NCBI GenBank assembly: GCA_016169945.1
Contig: JADLSH010000114.1
Span: 1,276,001-1,340,000 of the forward strand
DNA: 64,000 nucleotides
From: Trachythela sp. YZ-2020
Taxonomy: Eukaryota; Cnidaria; Anthozoa; Malacalcyonacea; Clavulariidae
Direction: 5' to 3'
Shown piece by piece: positions 45,921 through 57,937 of the stretch; the stretch's first letter is position 1; every line of letters begins with the position of its first letter. Under the pieces are notes generated by a model that did no database searches, was not told the origin of the DNA, and saw only the letters and a list, made by a program, of their open reading frames with translations. The position numbers and the translations under genes were made by a program.

Positions 45921-47772
45921 ATGGGAGATCAATCTTGTTCTGAAGTGAAGTAAGTACAATTTATAATTCAATAAAAAAGTGCATTTGTCCGTTTCAGAGA
46001 TATTTATAGTATAGTTCACACAATTTTCGCTTACAGTAATAGTTTTGTTGTTCACTAGGCTCATTGTTTGCTTTTATATCTTTTAACAGTGTGAACAGTA
46101 TTGCTACAAGAAACAAGTAAGTGGTGTGGGTTAACCGATAATTTGAATCGAGTTTAAATCTGTTATTTTACAAAGATATTTGTTCTATTGTTTTCTATTG
46201 AAACCATTTCATCTTGACTTGTATAATTTAATAAGTGTTCGATTATGTCATTATGAAGCATTGGTTATAAGACATTCTGTGTGGGGCAAACAGTGCTGAT
46301 TTAGAAAGCCTAGATATCAAAAAGAATAAATAACTAAGGAACAATTTTTTATTTCAATTTGATGGTAATTAAATCTACCAGGGTTGTACTTGGACCTACC
46401 CTTATGATCAACCCAGGACATTTTGGTGCTTCTTTAAACTTCTGGATTTTTTATGGATGTGTGGGGCAGAATAAGGCTATTTTGGTCCCCTTTGTCATCA
46501 GCTTACCGAGTTAAAATTGTACTTGAACCACTGAGCTATTTACTAATAATACACCATCTTTTATTAACATTATTCAATACTTATAGTGATAGTATTATCA
46601 GAAAGATAATGTTCTAGTTATTTGTTGTTTTTATGCTCACAGTGACTCCTAAATCTGACTTGTAATGAATGAATTTGTTCTCCTTTAGTGATGATTTAAT
46701 CTTTATGAATAACCCCCTCACCCTACGTAATCAATTGTCATCTAATTAGGTACCCCCTGATTATGACATAATTGTTGAATGGCCCCTAAAGTACTAGTTC
46801 TTCTTTCAGGGTTGGGTCATAGAAATGAGCCATGGGGCAAGTGCCCAGCCATTATAATTAATAACACATCCTCTGTTGGCCAACTGCACAGCCCAGCTTT
46901 TAACCTTGAAACAAAAACATGTCAGATATTATATTTTATGCTTTTTCATTTTAGTGGCACATTTCGATGGGATGATGCCAAAGACATCATACTTCTAAAA
47001 GAAGTTCGTGTGGTGGAGCCATATTTATGGAAGGTTGGCAGTAAACAGGCCGGGCAAGGATGGACTGAGACTGCAAAATTGGTCAATACATATGAGGGAT
47101 TCAAAGAGATGCCAAGGGATCAACGAGTACGTGAAAGGTTCAATAAATTAATGGGAGAGTTTCGGTCAAAAACAAGGGCAGAAGTAAATGCAAGTGGTAT
47201 TAGCCCAGATCCACCATCAGAAATTGAAATCCTTCTTGAAGAAATTGCTGAAATTATGTTAAACATTGTTCATACTGACAAAAACAAAGATGAAAAAGAT
47301 GAAAGAGCAAAGGCTTTGGCAGTGAGGGATGCAGCTATGCATGCGCATACGTGGGGTAAGGGCAAAGAAAGAGTAGGATCGAGTGAAGATGAGTCAGATG
47401 GAAGTAGTGAGGAAAGCAATAAGACTAAGCAAACTAAACCAAGAAAGCGAAGAAAAAGAAAGAGCAGTGGTGATGCTTTTGAGTATTTAAGAATGAGATC
47501 TGAGCAGTCTATGTTAGTTCAACAGCTAGCAGGAAATAGAACTTCGGAAACAACAGGCTATGGTGGAACAACAAAAGTTTCATACCAAAGAGAAAAAACA
47601 GCAGCAGAAACAAGATGAGCTGATATCACAGCAGCAAAAAATGAATCAGCTTCTAGAAAATCAACAAAAACAATTTAACTTACAGCAACAACAGCAGCAG
47701 CAAATGCAAATGCAGATGCAAATGCAGATGCAGGCAGCAATGCTGGCTGTGTTAGAAAAGGTTGCCAAGTAA
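45921..47772 (+). CDS. PIF/Harbinger Myb/SANT-like DNA-binding protein, frameshifted
   Basis: Model: exon 45921-45949 (MGDQSCSEV), a 27-base micro-exon 46090-46116, and exon 46955 onward, each with consensus gtaagt donors and pyrimidine-rich acceptors and matching phase 2. The main exon encodes GTFRWDDAKDIILLKEV, WKVGSKQAGQGWTETAKLVN, RVRERFNKLMGEFRSK and SGISPDPPSEIEILLEEI, the trihelix/Myb-like module used by the second ORF of PIF/Harbinger elements. A basic segment (KPRKRRKRKSS, likely nuclear localisation) follows, and then a Gln/Met-rich coiled coil. The frame breaks near 47540: the C-terminal coiled coil (RKQQAMVEQQKFH to VAK, stop 47770-47772) continues in another frame. Convergent with the nuclease ORF at 48452-49538, the usual Harbinger arrangement. 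In this family the protein helps the nuclease bind DNA and enter the nucleus. Confidence 0.75.
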
Positions 47773-48451
47773 CGTCTTGTTGATATAAAAGGACGAACAG
47801 CTTTGATTATATTCTGATTCATATTTATGACATTTCCTATTTATTTTCCAGCGTTCTAGTTTGTTTCTTTTTGTAGAATAACAAAAACATTCCAGTTTGG
47901 TTTCATTTATGACAGCGGCAAAGGTAGCCATAGCAACTGGTCATGCTATGCAAATTTTTCATTATTTGCACTATTCAAACCTATAGAATTAAAATGAATT
48001 GTTTCTGACCTATGTAGGTGCAGGTTTATTAGCATAGCATGACTGGTTTCTATGGCTGGCTTTGCAACTGAGTTATGATATTTTCCAATAAAGTTAAAGA
48101 GTCATTAATTTTTTTCTTTTTATTTGAGAACTGCTTTTAGTGCCGGTGGGGAAACTTAATGTGTATCTTTTGTATGGCCTGACAAGCCCGCAAAGGCCTA
48201 AAATAAATAAGTATAAATGCAAAAAAATGATATTTTCAGACGTCTGGTAGACAATTAATATAGTAAATTGATATAGATATTATAGTTTAGTTCAAGCTAG
48301 GGCAAGGTCAGGGAGGGTACACCCCCAGTGAACATACCACTGGTTGTTTCAGGTTTTATTCTGCAAATAATGTATTACAGTAACCCATTCCACCCCTGAT
48401 AAGTTTAACCTTAGGATGTATTGTCAGTGGCTTAATGATTAAAACATTAGT
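47773..48451. other. Spacer between the two convergent Harbinger ORFs
   Basis: Carries the 3' ends of both ORFs. A gtcatgctatgcaaat / atagcatgactgg inverted pair lies at about 47940-48040 (tagccatagcaact ... agcatgactggtttctatggct), which may be internal symmetry of the element. Confidence 0.4.
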
Positions 48452-49538
48452 TCAAGACAGGTATTCATCAACTGTTGGTGGTGCTATGTCAAAATAGTCT
48501 GATGTCATATTTCCATAAAAACAGGTTAGGATATTTCTCATCAGTGCACTAACAAGGTACTGCTTACCAACTGCACTCAAGTGTATTTTGAGGTTTTTCT
48601 TGTAGTCTATAAACTTAAAATAGTTGGCAATATCCCCAAATAGCCATTCCACCGAACTCGTACCTCACTCATGGCTTTGTTGAAGGCCTTAATTTGAGCG
48701 GTAAGCACCTGTACATCGCCTACTTTGTATGGACACATCAGCTGTGGGTAAAGGGGATAGGCTGGGTCCCCATAAATGCATAAAACACCACCGGCTGGAT
48801 TGAACGCCACTTGTTGTAAGGCAGCGAGAACACCCGAATCCTTGAGCATACCTGCATCATGACGTCGACCTTCGACTGGACCAAACAAATTAGCAACAAT
48901 ACCATTAGGTAAGGCCACAGCCTGAAATTTGAGGGCATGTACTCTCTTATGGCCGTTATATACCACTCGCTGGTTCTTTCCTGGACGACAGATCTGTCGC
49001 ACCGTTCCATCAACAAAACCAAAACAGTTTCTGAGGGGTGCACCTTTTCTAGCAATTGCTATTACATAACTTTCAAGCAATCTCGCGAAAGAAATGGTTG
49101 GTTCCATGATGTAAGTCGAAAGCCATGTGTTGTGTATACCCAGTCGAGGACGGTGTTAGTGATCATGCATAATTCTGGAACAGGACGAGCAAAACTGTGA
49201 ATCATATCTGAATAACGGCAAGGGTAATTTAGTAGTCTTTTCAACAAAATACACAAGCCTTCCATTCCACAACAAACAGTTCCTTGAGGACAAACAAATC
49301 TATCTGGGAAACGAAGAGATTGCTTTAAAAGAGGCAGGTCATGTTTTTCAAACCTGAATTCCGCTTTACATTCATGAGGATCCAAACTTTCAAAATCGAA
49401 TCGATCGTATTTCCAGTAAGGAAATTCTGGATTTTGAGGTCTGTACTGTGCAAACAAAACAACAAATTCCTCTTCACTTATAATTTCATCAGCCAGGGCA
49501 ACTATCAAGGCATCGCACACTTCTTGGAATGATGGCAT
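48452..49538 (-). pseudogene. PIF/Harbinger DDE nuclease, two frameshifts
   Basis: Reads from ATG at 49538 (MPSFQEVCDALIVALADEII) through RFPDRFVCPQGTVCCGMEGL and HGFRLTSWNQPFLS, then shifts frame by one base near 49080 and continues ARLLESYVIAIARKGAPL, CFGFVDGTVRQICRP, VYNGHKRVHALKFQAV, GPVEGRRHDAGML and IYGDPAYPL. It shifts again near 48655 into VEWLFGDIANYFKFIDYKKN and SAVGKQYLVSALMRN, ending DEYLS. All three catalytic acids are visible (FVDGT, YGDPAY, VEW). Both lesions are single-base, so the copy is either very young or affected by sequencing error. Together with the Myb-like ORF it forms one autonomous-type Harbinger element. Confidence 0.9.
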
Positions 49539-49700
49539 TTTGTTTAAAAACTTCCTGCTACGGTTGTGAAGGTTTCTTGCTTTGTATTTACAAGTTCAAC
49601 AAAACTTAACCGTAGCTGTATTCGTGTTGTTCTATCTTTTGAAGTCTTGAAGTGTTTTAAACGTGTAAGTGTCTATTTTGCATATTCTATTTTGTGGATT

Positions 49701-50110
49701 TGCAAAGGCGTATGTCGCTCTGTGAGGTTATTGCAATATCGATTGACCCTAAAAGGTATTTTAGCAAGTTTAAATCTGATTTTGAAGAAACATCGTAATG
49801 TCAAAAAGTTCATTTTAAAAAATATATACGGTTCAAAAAACAGTTGAAGTCCTCTGAAAATATTTGACGCTTTTGTGAAATGTCTAAGACTGAATTTTAC
49901 AGCAAACCAAAGCTAAAAGAGTACGTAATAACACATCTACTTTATATAGCGGGGCAAGTCATAATTTAATAGTTAAAAGTAAAAAAGTAAAAAGTTGCGT
50001 GTTGCTATGGTTACAGTGATTGACTGAATACTTCATGTTACAATACATTTTGGCAAGCATAATTCCTGAGTTCAAATAGGCGAGGGATTCTGCATGGGTG
50101 TATTTCTAGT
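49701..50110. other. Intergenic, no gene seen
   Basis: AT-rich with no domain. Confidence 0.35.
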
Positions 50111-50114
50111 ATAA

Positions 50115-50330
50115 TAATATACATAAAAATATTACTCGATTGTGATTGGTTGATTTCAGTGCAGTTAATCCCAAACAGCAGTGCAAAAAATCTGTAATCA
50201 CAGTGCAATTTCTTGTAATGCATTGCAATTTTCTATAATCACAGTGTAACAATCTGTAATCACTAAGAACCAATCAAATTTGGGCTAGGTTCTGTGCAAA
50301 TTGCTCAAAAGAAAACAACATGGCGCCCGC
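50115..50330. repeat. MITE-like patch with repeated TGTAATCACAGTG
   Basis: Three to four copies of ctgtaatcacagtgcaatt lie at 50190-50265, bracketed by gattgtgattggttg (50138) and aaccaatcaaattt (50269). These inverted ccaatca-containing ends suggest a non-autonomous element. Related words (tgcactgctgtaattgcaca) occur near 41258. Confidence 0.6.
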
Positions 50331-50891
50331 TCGCCTAAACTTAATTTGGATTTCCGGGACGAAAATGACGACTCAAAAGTTATTTACAAGGCGGAAATTT
50401 AAATCCACATTGTTCAGTTCACTTTCAAATGCTTGGCAATTCATACAGATAATAATAAATGGAGCGAAAACTTTATATCAGTGGACGGTTCGCCGAAGGC
50501 CCGAAGCTAGTAAGTTGAAAGTATAATTGTCTCCAACATTTGTATGCACATTATTAACTCTTTCTGGTCGGTCGCATTTTAATTATGTTGTCGCAAGAGC
50601 CATTTGAGTACGAATTCCTTTGCAAAATATTTACTCCCTGGCAATGAAATTAACACCATTGGGATCCTTACAAAATAAGCTTTTGAACAGTGGGCTATTT
50701 TACCGACTAAACATTACCGAATCAAAAATACTAAAAGTTTAATCTCAAACATACCTCCAGTTCAACTCAAACAGTCTTTGATATCTTCTTTATAAGACCA
50801 TTTTACCACAGCCTTCTAATGGTCGAAATTTATCTTTTTATCTGTTCATTCATTATGTAAAGTTTCGCTTCCATACTACGACTAGAAGTAA

Positions 50892-51034
50892 TATATCATA
50901 TACGAGAAGGCGTTTATTATAGTGATTTGAAACACCGAAAAGTGTGTTGAAAAACAAGGCGCTAGCCGAGTTTTTTAACATACTTTGACGTGTTTTTAAA
51001 TCACTATAATAAACAACTTCGAGTGTATGATATA
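50892..51034. repeat. 143-bp palindrome
   Basis: Outer arms of about 45 bases, containing TTTATTATAGTGATTT and its inverse, enclose a loop with a weaker inner palindrome (gtgttgaaaaac ... tttttaacatac). Confidence 0.85.
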
Positions 51035-51159
51035 GCTTCTCAAACAAACCAGTATTTAAAGAGAAATTCAACGCGAAAGTAGAGTTAATTTATGGATTTT
51101 TATTACCGTGGTATCAAGTCAACGATACGGTGGTGATTTCCTTTGTGTTTTGCTCATGA

Positions 51160-51232
51160 ATTATTAATGAGTTTGAGAATCATGAATTATTAATGAATTA
51201 TTAATGAGTTATTAATGAATTATTAATGAGTT
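51160..51232 (+). repeat. AATTATTAATGAG short tandem repeats
   Basis: Five or so copies of a 13-mer variant just before the LINE coding region. The LINE is 5' truncated here. Confidence 0.75.
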
Positions 51233-54200
51233 ATGATGTTTGCTCACGTCATTCAAAAATCGTTCTCGCTGGCGATTTCAATTTACCGCGCTCGTGCTGG
51301 AACTCGCAGGAACTTTCCATTGGCGTGAATGAAAAGAAATTTATCGAAATTCTGAAAGATTTTTACCTAGAACAATTAAATAAAGCTCCTACGAGAGAAA
51401 ACAATATCCTTGATCTCGTGATTACCAGTATTCCTGATAAGATTAACATAAGCGAAGTTTTAAAACCAACTGAGTCTCCACAGATCATAGTGTTATTATG
51501 TTTGATCTGATCACAGCGTGTAATTCATTACCAAGAATGAAGAGATCTGTGTTTGATTATCGACGAGCTGACTTTAATGGTCCACGAGCTTGTCTTGGAA
51601 CTCTTAACTATGGCAAGAAAATAAGAGAAAATGGCGATATTAACCAAGATTGGTCGGCCTGGAAACATGCGTTTCTCGCGGCGGTGGCAGATTTTGTCCC
51701 TGTCAAAAAATTGAATGGTCGAAGGTTTCTTTCCGTGGATGAATAATACAATCCTTCATCTAATCAACAAGGAAAACACTTTAAGAATGAAAATGAGAAA
51801 ATCTAGTTTACCAAGTGAACACTTGCGAACTAAATTGAAACGTCTTCGCTCTACAATTAAGCGGATGTTGCGCGACAGTCGTCTTGAATACATGAACACT
51901 ATCTGCGCGTCCCATGATTACAATCCAAAACGCTTTTGGTCCTTTTTCAAGTTGAAATCTAAAGACAGAAACATTCCAGCGAAAGTTTCAACGAAGATAA
52001 ACGAAAGCGAAAGAAAACATGCCGACAGCAACACGGACATCGCGAAAATGTTCAATGAATATTTTGCTTCGGTCTTCACTTCTGAATCTGATAGTGACGT
52101 TTCAGATCATCGAGACTGTACTCATAATATCATCACAATTGAGGACATAACATTATCGGAAGCAGAAGTTATAGCTGTAATAATGAACTTAGATAGCAAT
52201 AAAGCACAGGGTCCAGATAACATCCCAGTGCGTTTGTTGAAAGAAACGGCCATCCAAATTGGCCCATCGCTCTGTGCTCTTTTCAACAAGTCTTTACGAG
52301 TTGGTGTTCTTCCTAGTGACTGGAAACTTGCAAATGTGGTTCCTATCCATAAACACGGAGAAAAGTCCTATGTTGAAAACTTCCGACCAATCTCACTGCT
52401 TTCACTCATCTCCAAAGTTCTGGAACGTTGTATCTTTAATAACATCAAATATCACGTTTACGAACAGTTAAATCCTTGCCAAAATGGCTTTATGCCTGGA
52501 AAATCGTGCATCACTCAACTTGTTGAAGTTCTCGAACACATTGGTCGTGAGTTAGATCGTGGTAAGCAAATTGATGTACTTTATCTAGACATGTCAAAGG
52601 CCTTTGATAAAGTGAGTCACGCCAAGCTGTTTCATCGTCTTCGTGAATTTGGGTTTGGAGGGAGCATTCTTAAATGGTTTGGCTCTTATCTGACTAATCG
52701 ATACCAACAAACAACTGTTCTTGGTGAAACATCAAAACCTCTTCCAGTAATATCAGGAGTACCACAAGGTTCCATTCTTGGTCCGTTATTGTTCTTGCTG
52801 TATGAAAATCATCTCTCTTACACCGTGAGTAATTCGAAGATCGCTACATTTGCTGACGATAGGAAGATCTTTAAGACCATCAACACCACCTCGGATGCGT
52901 CCGCTCTACAGAATGATCTGTCAAGCTTCGAAGAAAGCGGTGTTAAATGCAAGCAAATGTAAAGTGTTGAGAGTCACCCGAAAACATAACAAAATCGTTT
53001 ACCCATATACCCTAAATGATTCCATCATAGAAAGCATGGACTGTGAGCGTGATCTAGGAATTTTAACATCATCCGGCTTGACTTGGTCCAAACATGTTGA
53101 CTACCAGTGCGCTAAAGCCTCCAAGACTCTAGGACATGTTCGAAGATCAACATTCAACATCAAAGACACCGCAGTTCGTCGCACATTATATTTGACTCTC
53201 GTTCGTTCTCAGCTATGCTATGGGTCACAAATCTGGGCACCTCAAAACATTAATCTAATCCAACGTATGGAAAGGCTACAACGGCGTGCGACAAAGTACG
53301 TTTTGGATCTACCCTTCCGTTGTGATACCACCTACAGCCAGAGACTTCTACTTTTGAATCTCATTCCTTTGTCCTATTGGCATGAATTCTTGGATATGGT
53401 ATTTTTCTTCAAACTAGTCCACGGACTCGTGGGCAATGACAATCAGTTGCTGCCATCACCACCCACCCACAACACATTTTTATATTCTTTGAGTTTGACA
53501 TGCACATACCAAAAATTGCCATATTAGAATAATACCATTCATAAACGTAAAGGTTTATTTTACACAATTTTTTATTAATGTCGAGCATATACATGTAGAA
53601 ATTTTATGAAAAGCATCCCTAGTTTAAAACATTCTTTCTACAAATTATGAGCAATAGCCCGTAAGTACATTATCGTGTTCTCGTAAGTGTCAATTTTACT
53701 AACAATATCCTTCAATCTTAAATTCACTAACTGATACTTCTTTTTTGGTGGAGGCTGAGGAATGCGGGCAAGCACTTGCTCCAGAAGAAGTTCGTTGCTG
53801 GCTTGTTCCTTGACTAGCTTGGCAGACAATCGACGGATCGTAGGGTGGGTGATGGAAACTCGAAGATCAAACGAGTGATGCCATCCTTCGATGGAATTGT
53901 TTGTTCGCGGAAGATCTTGCTCAACGCGACCGTGCACATTCCACAGAGAGATGGCAAATAAAGGGCGACGTCGACGGCCACGTTGAACCACACCAATCCA
54001 AGTGGCTTCAAAATAGGGCACGGCCAAGCGATTTTACAGGCAATAACATCAGCCTAAGTCAATTCAAAAGTAGACTTTTCCAGTACTATAAAGTAGCTGT
54101 GAAAACTGTATTTGACGTGGATGATCCAAGAACATGGAAATCTATATGTTTGTCCTGTAATAAGTCTCGTAATCTGTCCTGTGAAATATCGTGTTATTAT

Positions 54201-54360
54201 TAGTTAATGCATGTGTTTATCATTATATAGGACCGCTGTAATTGGCAAAAGCTGTAGCGTGCACCTTGTCTATGTCTATGTCCATATCCAGGTCTATGTC
54301 TTGTGTATATATTATGTAAATGTATAGCATGGTCATTGGCAAAGTTAAATAAATTTTGAA
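51228..54360 (+). mobile_element. CR1/jockey-like LINE, 5' truncated, frameshifted and interrupted
   Basis: Begins within the endonuclease C-terminus (KIVLAGDFNLP, LDLVITSIPD), shifts frame near 51490 (the HSVIMFDL segment), then has a long reverse-transcriptase frame 51715-52962: NKAQGPDNIPVRLLKE, KHGEKSYVENFRPISLLSLI, QNGFMPGKSCITQLVEV, DVLYLDMSKAFDKVSH, VISGVPQGSILGPLLF and ATFADDRKIF. Catalytic aspartates are present, but the usual ND of YVNDL is NH and ADDT is ADDR. A deletion with frameshift near 52950 leads to LNASKCKVLRVTRKHNK, CERDLGILTSSGLTWSKHV, RMERLQRRATKYVLDL and HGLVGNDNQLLP. The C-terminus resumes after a foreign insert at about 54025 with RPSDFTGNNISLSQFKSRL, RTWKSICLSCNKS and a stop at 54203. 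A 3' UTR with aataaa follows at 54347. Confidence 0.9.
53528..54027 (-). mobile_element. MULE transposase C-terminal fragment inserted in the LINE
   Basis: Minus-strand open frame 54027-53638, 129 codons: YFEATWIGVVQRGRRRRPLF, SLWNVHGRVEQDLPRTNNSI, EGWHHSFDLRVSITHPTIRR, PPPKKKYQLVNLRLKDIV and MYLRAIAHNL. The TNNSIEGWH block and the following pattern are the C-terminal part of Mutator-like (MULE) transposases. The catalytic DDE part is absent. LINE coding sequence abuts on both sides, so this fragment entered the LINE. Confidence 0.8.
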
Positions 54361-54371
54361 TTTTTTTTTAT

Positions 54372-54940
54372 TTATCGGCTATTTCCCAGCGTGCACGCGC
54401 TTGCCGTAGTTTGACTATATATGGTTTGCCCACGCGCTTCAGTCCCGACAAAAAGATCTTATATAGGATATTGTACCCTGGGAAATTCATTTCGGTCACT
54501 TAAAAAACCATAGCAGCAGTCTTTGTTTTCTTTGGGCCTTTTCCGGTTGTTTTGTCTGAAAGTCCGGTTTGACCCGTACGCTACATTTCAAATTTCGCCG
54601 TAACTTTGTCAATTTTTATTGTTTTTCTTTGAACGTTGGTGAGTATGTACTGTTTTTAAAGCTCTATAAAACGGTGTATTAGCAGAACGGTGTATTTAAA
54701 GCAGAAGTTATAATCGACCAAAGGTACTGAATATATAATTAGTTTACGATATAATAAATATCAGATTACAAATGTGTTAAAACTCACGGAGATCTTGGCA
54801 TTACCCAAGAACAGGTTTGTTTGCTGAATCGATTGGTGGTATTTTTGTTCGTTTTGGGTGACGGGCGCCAAAGATAGAAGCGCTCAAAATCATCAACCTT
54901 TGGCGGTTGATATTCGACGGTGCCGTCCAGAAATATTAAT
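54372..54940. other. Intergenic/intronic, no gene seen
   Basis: Lies within the presumptive intron of the second PAN gene. No domain-bearing frame. Confidence 0.4.
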
Positions 54941-54942
54941 AA

Positions 54943-55090
54943 GTAATAGCATGATTTCTCGTGAAATTTGGATATAACATGCACTCGTGAGTTTTACAAA
55001 GACCTCAAATAGCACTCGTGCTATTTTGAGGTCTTTGAAAAACTCACGAGTGCAAGTTATATCCAAATTGCCTCGAAACCATACTATTAC
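54943..55090. repeat. 148-bp near-perfect palindrome
   Basis: Arms of about 70 bases. The left begins gtaatagcatgatttctcg and continues gtgaaatttggatataac, cactcgtgagtttt and caaagacctcaaat; the right is the inverse, ending aaaccatactattac. It shares the outer sequence with the palindrome at 40851-40976. Confidence 0.93.
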
Positions 55091-57340
55091 CAATACTAAA
55101 TATATTTTCCAAAATGTGCAGAATTTGCACACAGTAACCGATTACTGAAATAGTTTTTTATCATTTTGGAAGTTGCTTGTATCAATATTCACACGAACAC
55201 AACTAATATTATATAGAGAACTCATACGCCATGTGTTAGCACTGTTAAAATATTGTAGGCATATAGAATGAAACAAAGCGAATAAAAAATTAAATGTTGA
55301 TAATTTGTGTAATTAATTTGGATCGAAAAAGTTGTTGCAGGTATATATTCGGATCCTGGGATGCTATTAGATGGCTCTGCCAAGTTGAAATGTCTAGTAA
55401 GTGAATTCTAAATATAATGGGCTATATTGTAGAAAGATTACAATTGAATGACAGTGGGCACACGTATACGTTTGTCCATGTTGCTATTGTACAAAATAGT
55501 TGTATTGTTGTATTGATGTATTTTGGCGATTCTTTCCGACAAGATTTCTGGTCAGCACTAAACATCCTTTATGTGTACCTGCTAGACACCGATGTTAAAA
55601 ATGGCTTTTTTTATATCCTGTCATGCAGAAGCCACGAACTAATATTTCTACTCAGCATCCCGCATTATAGTAGAAAATTCTGGGGAAGAATATTTAAAAG
55701 CTCAATTTTAATTTCATAGATGCCAACTACAGTCCCCTGTCCCTGTTTTCCCTTCCTTTTCCGGTTGATTCTTCTCTGTTAACGTTTTGATCACAGATAG
55801 TGTTAAACGGAAAGGTGGCGAGGCTTGAGTTGGCTAACTTTTAAATTATGTGTCCATTATTCGGACAGGTAACAGGCAACCGAAAGAGGATATTAAACTG
55901 AACTCGGCGGCGCGATAAAGTATGAGCAACCAGTCATTTTGGACACGCACTCAAATCGACACAGTGCAATTCGTCATTAATTATTAGGTAGAGTGTATAT
56001 GCCTCCAGGGTCACTTAATTTCTTCGCAATTCTTTCAAAATAATTTATAATTAGATGGAACCTTAAACAGACCTCTTTTAACGCAGCAAACATCTTTTCT
56101 GTGCTACCACCTGTTAGACGCCGCCGGTGTTTAAAATGGGAAAACTTTTGTTTTTCTTACCTGTTATTCAAAAGTTACAAATAAATTTCTACAGCATCCT
56201 GTGTCATGCCATAATATTATGTTCTGTTATAGATTTTTGCTCAAATATGATATTTATTACATTATCGAGTAAAAGGTATATCAGAGCGAAATTTCAGGCA
56301 AATGTGATACTTATAAAATATAGAGAGTTATGCGATCTTTCCTTTATTTTCTTATTGATGCATGAAAGCGGAAAGAATCTCACGAATTGTCAGAAATCGA
56401 TTTGCTCCATGAGAGCCGACGTCCGGGCTCCCGCCAAAACTTACTGTAAAATTCAAACGCAAAGAGTATAATGGAATGAGATATTGTTACATGCGTAGGA
56501 ACATCTATTTTCATTATTAGTTTTGGCAATTACACTACCAAATTACAAACATTCCAGTTGTCGCGAACAAATCAAGAGCAAGTCCAGTGACTGTTGAATA
56601 TATGATAACTTTATATGGGGCCGGTCTGAATGGTTTCAATAAAATGGTATATTAAATGCCCATATTTCTAACTGAAACAAAAATAACTGATAGGTGACAA
56701 ACTATGAAACCGCAATAGTTTGAAAAGTGTTCGACTGTCAAGCAGCCGATGAGCTTGAATTTCAGCTAACAACAGACATCCGCAGACTCCCTTTAAGACA
56801 ATTTCGATAAAAGAACAGTACACTAAAAAAATACACGTAGGAGCGAAGTTATGAATTTATCTTAACGTAGTAAAACAATATTTTACTCAGATAACACATT
56901 TTCACGCGACCTTCTAATATCCTTGGATTCCTTATTATATAAGGCAAATCTTATTCTAAAAATTGGAGGAACATCTTTTCGGCAATTTGGACGTATTTGT
57001 GTAATAATTGAGTAACTTTAGGAAAATTCAAGCAAATGTTGTTATAAATTCTCCGAAAACGTTCAACTAATGGATCAGGAAAAAGGCAAATCAATTGAAA
57101 GCTGAAGTGAATATCTTTAAAAATAATGCACTTTATAGGGCACAAATATTTGCTGAAGAAGCGGCATGGGAAGAAGTGCATCAATTTAAGAATTATGACG
57201 CACGAGGATCCTGAGAATATAATGAAGTCAGGCAAAAAAGCCGCTAGTGGGTAACCGAAATTAAACATTGCCTCTAATAGAGCTCTCGCTAGATAGCAGT
57301 TTAGAATTGATACAGCTATACAGTTTAAATAATGTTGGCT
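55091..57340. other. Gene-poor stretch of the long intron
   Basis: Open frames at 55417-55719, 56127-56471 and 56951-57268 (minus) lack ATG-supported domains, and none was recognised. A possible donor (tctagtaagtg at 55394) was noted without a matching exon frame. Confidence 0.4.
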
Positions 57341-57355
57341 GAGTTTAGTTTTTAC

Positions 57356-57554
57356 CTTTTATAGGAAATAACAACATCTCCTTTCTACGTATGACAAGCG
57401 GTTCTTTTGTCGTAGGACAATCAGTAGTCCTAGAATTGGACTGAACATTTGACCGTGGTTTGCGTTTTCGTCGTCTTCTAAACCGCGATGGGTCAACAAA
57501 GACCATTGCGCATAGCAGAAACATCAGTGCGCAAAAACAAAACTTTGTAGCCAT
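57356..57554 (-). CDS. Signal-peptide first exon of the second PAN gene
   Basis: Minus-strand exon from ATG at 57554 to the donor gtaaaa (57355-57354). It encodes MATKFCFCALMFLLCAMVFV, a strong signal peptide, then a basic linker (RFRRRRKRKPRSN) that could be a furin-type processing site, and ends EMLLFPIKG. The first gene's exon 1 ends EMFLLPIKG in the same phase (1), which links this exon to the PAN exon at 44378-44598 on the same strand and in matching phase. The longer open frame starts at a TTG and is not used. Conflicting possibility: an exon of a different gene with downstream exons I failed to see. Confidence 0.7.
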
Positions 57555-57559
57555 TTCGC

Positions 57560-57935
57560 GATGAATGTTCAAGACTAAATTTTCGAGAGACGATTACTTC
57601 TAACATACACGACAGAGTATTACGCCCTCAATTGAATCGTAAAATTTAATATATTTTACTTGCATAATTGTGATTAATTAATGAAATATTGTTTGCATAT
57701 TATTAGCAACCAGATATTTGACAACGTCATTGAACATAATTCCAGATTTTGTATCCGCGCGTGCGCATTATTAGCTCAGGTTAGGTGAAATTAAGTTAGT
57801 TAAATGCATGCATAGTTAAGGTGGTAAGAAAAAACTTTATTCCATATAAACAAACTCGCGCTTTATTTGTACGCGCGTTTGTGAGCTATCACTTTGGGCT
57901 TTTTTCGTACAATATGCACCGCAACACGGACTATT
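57560..57935. other. Upstream region of the second PAN gene
   Basis: Presumed promoter side of the first exon. No clear TATA box. AT-rich. Confidence 0.35.
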
Positions 57936-57937
57936 TA

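Larger units (their letters stand above)
45700..49700. mobile_element. PIF/Harbinger transposon (approximate limits)
   Basis: Defined by the convergent Myb-like and DDE nuclease ORFs. Termini and TWA duplication were not found by eye, so limits are approximate. It lies in the 12.7-kb intron of the second PAN gene. Confidence 0.7.

Noticed and set aside
50320..50526. 68-codon frame starting ATGGCGCCCGC with a possible gtaagt donor
   Set aside because: Adjoins a MITE-like patch; no second exon in frame was found and no domain recognised. Could be a real first exon but cannot be supported.
56127..57268. Open frames of 105-114 codons
   Set aside because: No ATG with context, hydrophobic AT-driven composition, no domain or splice support.
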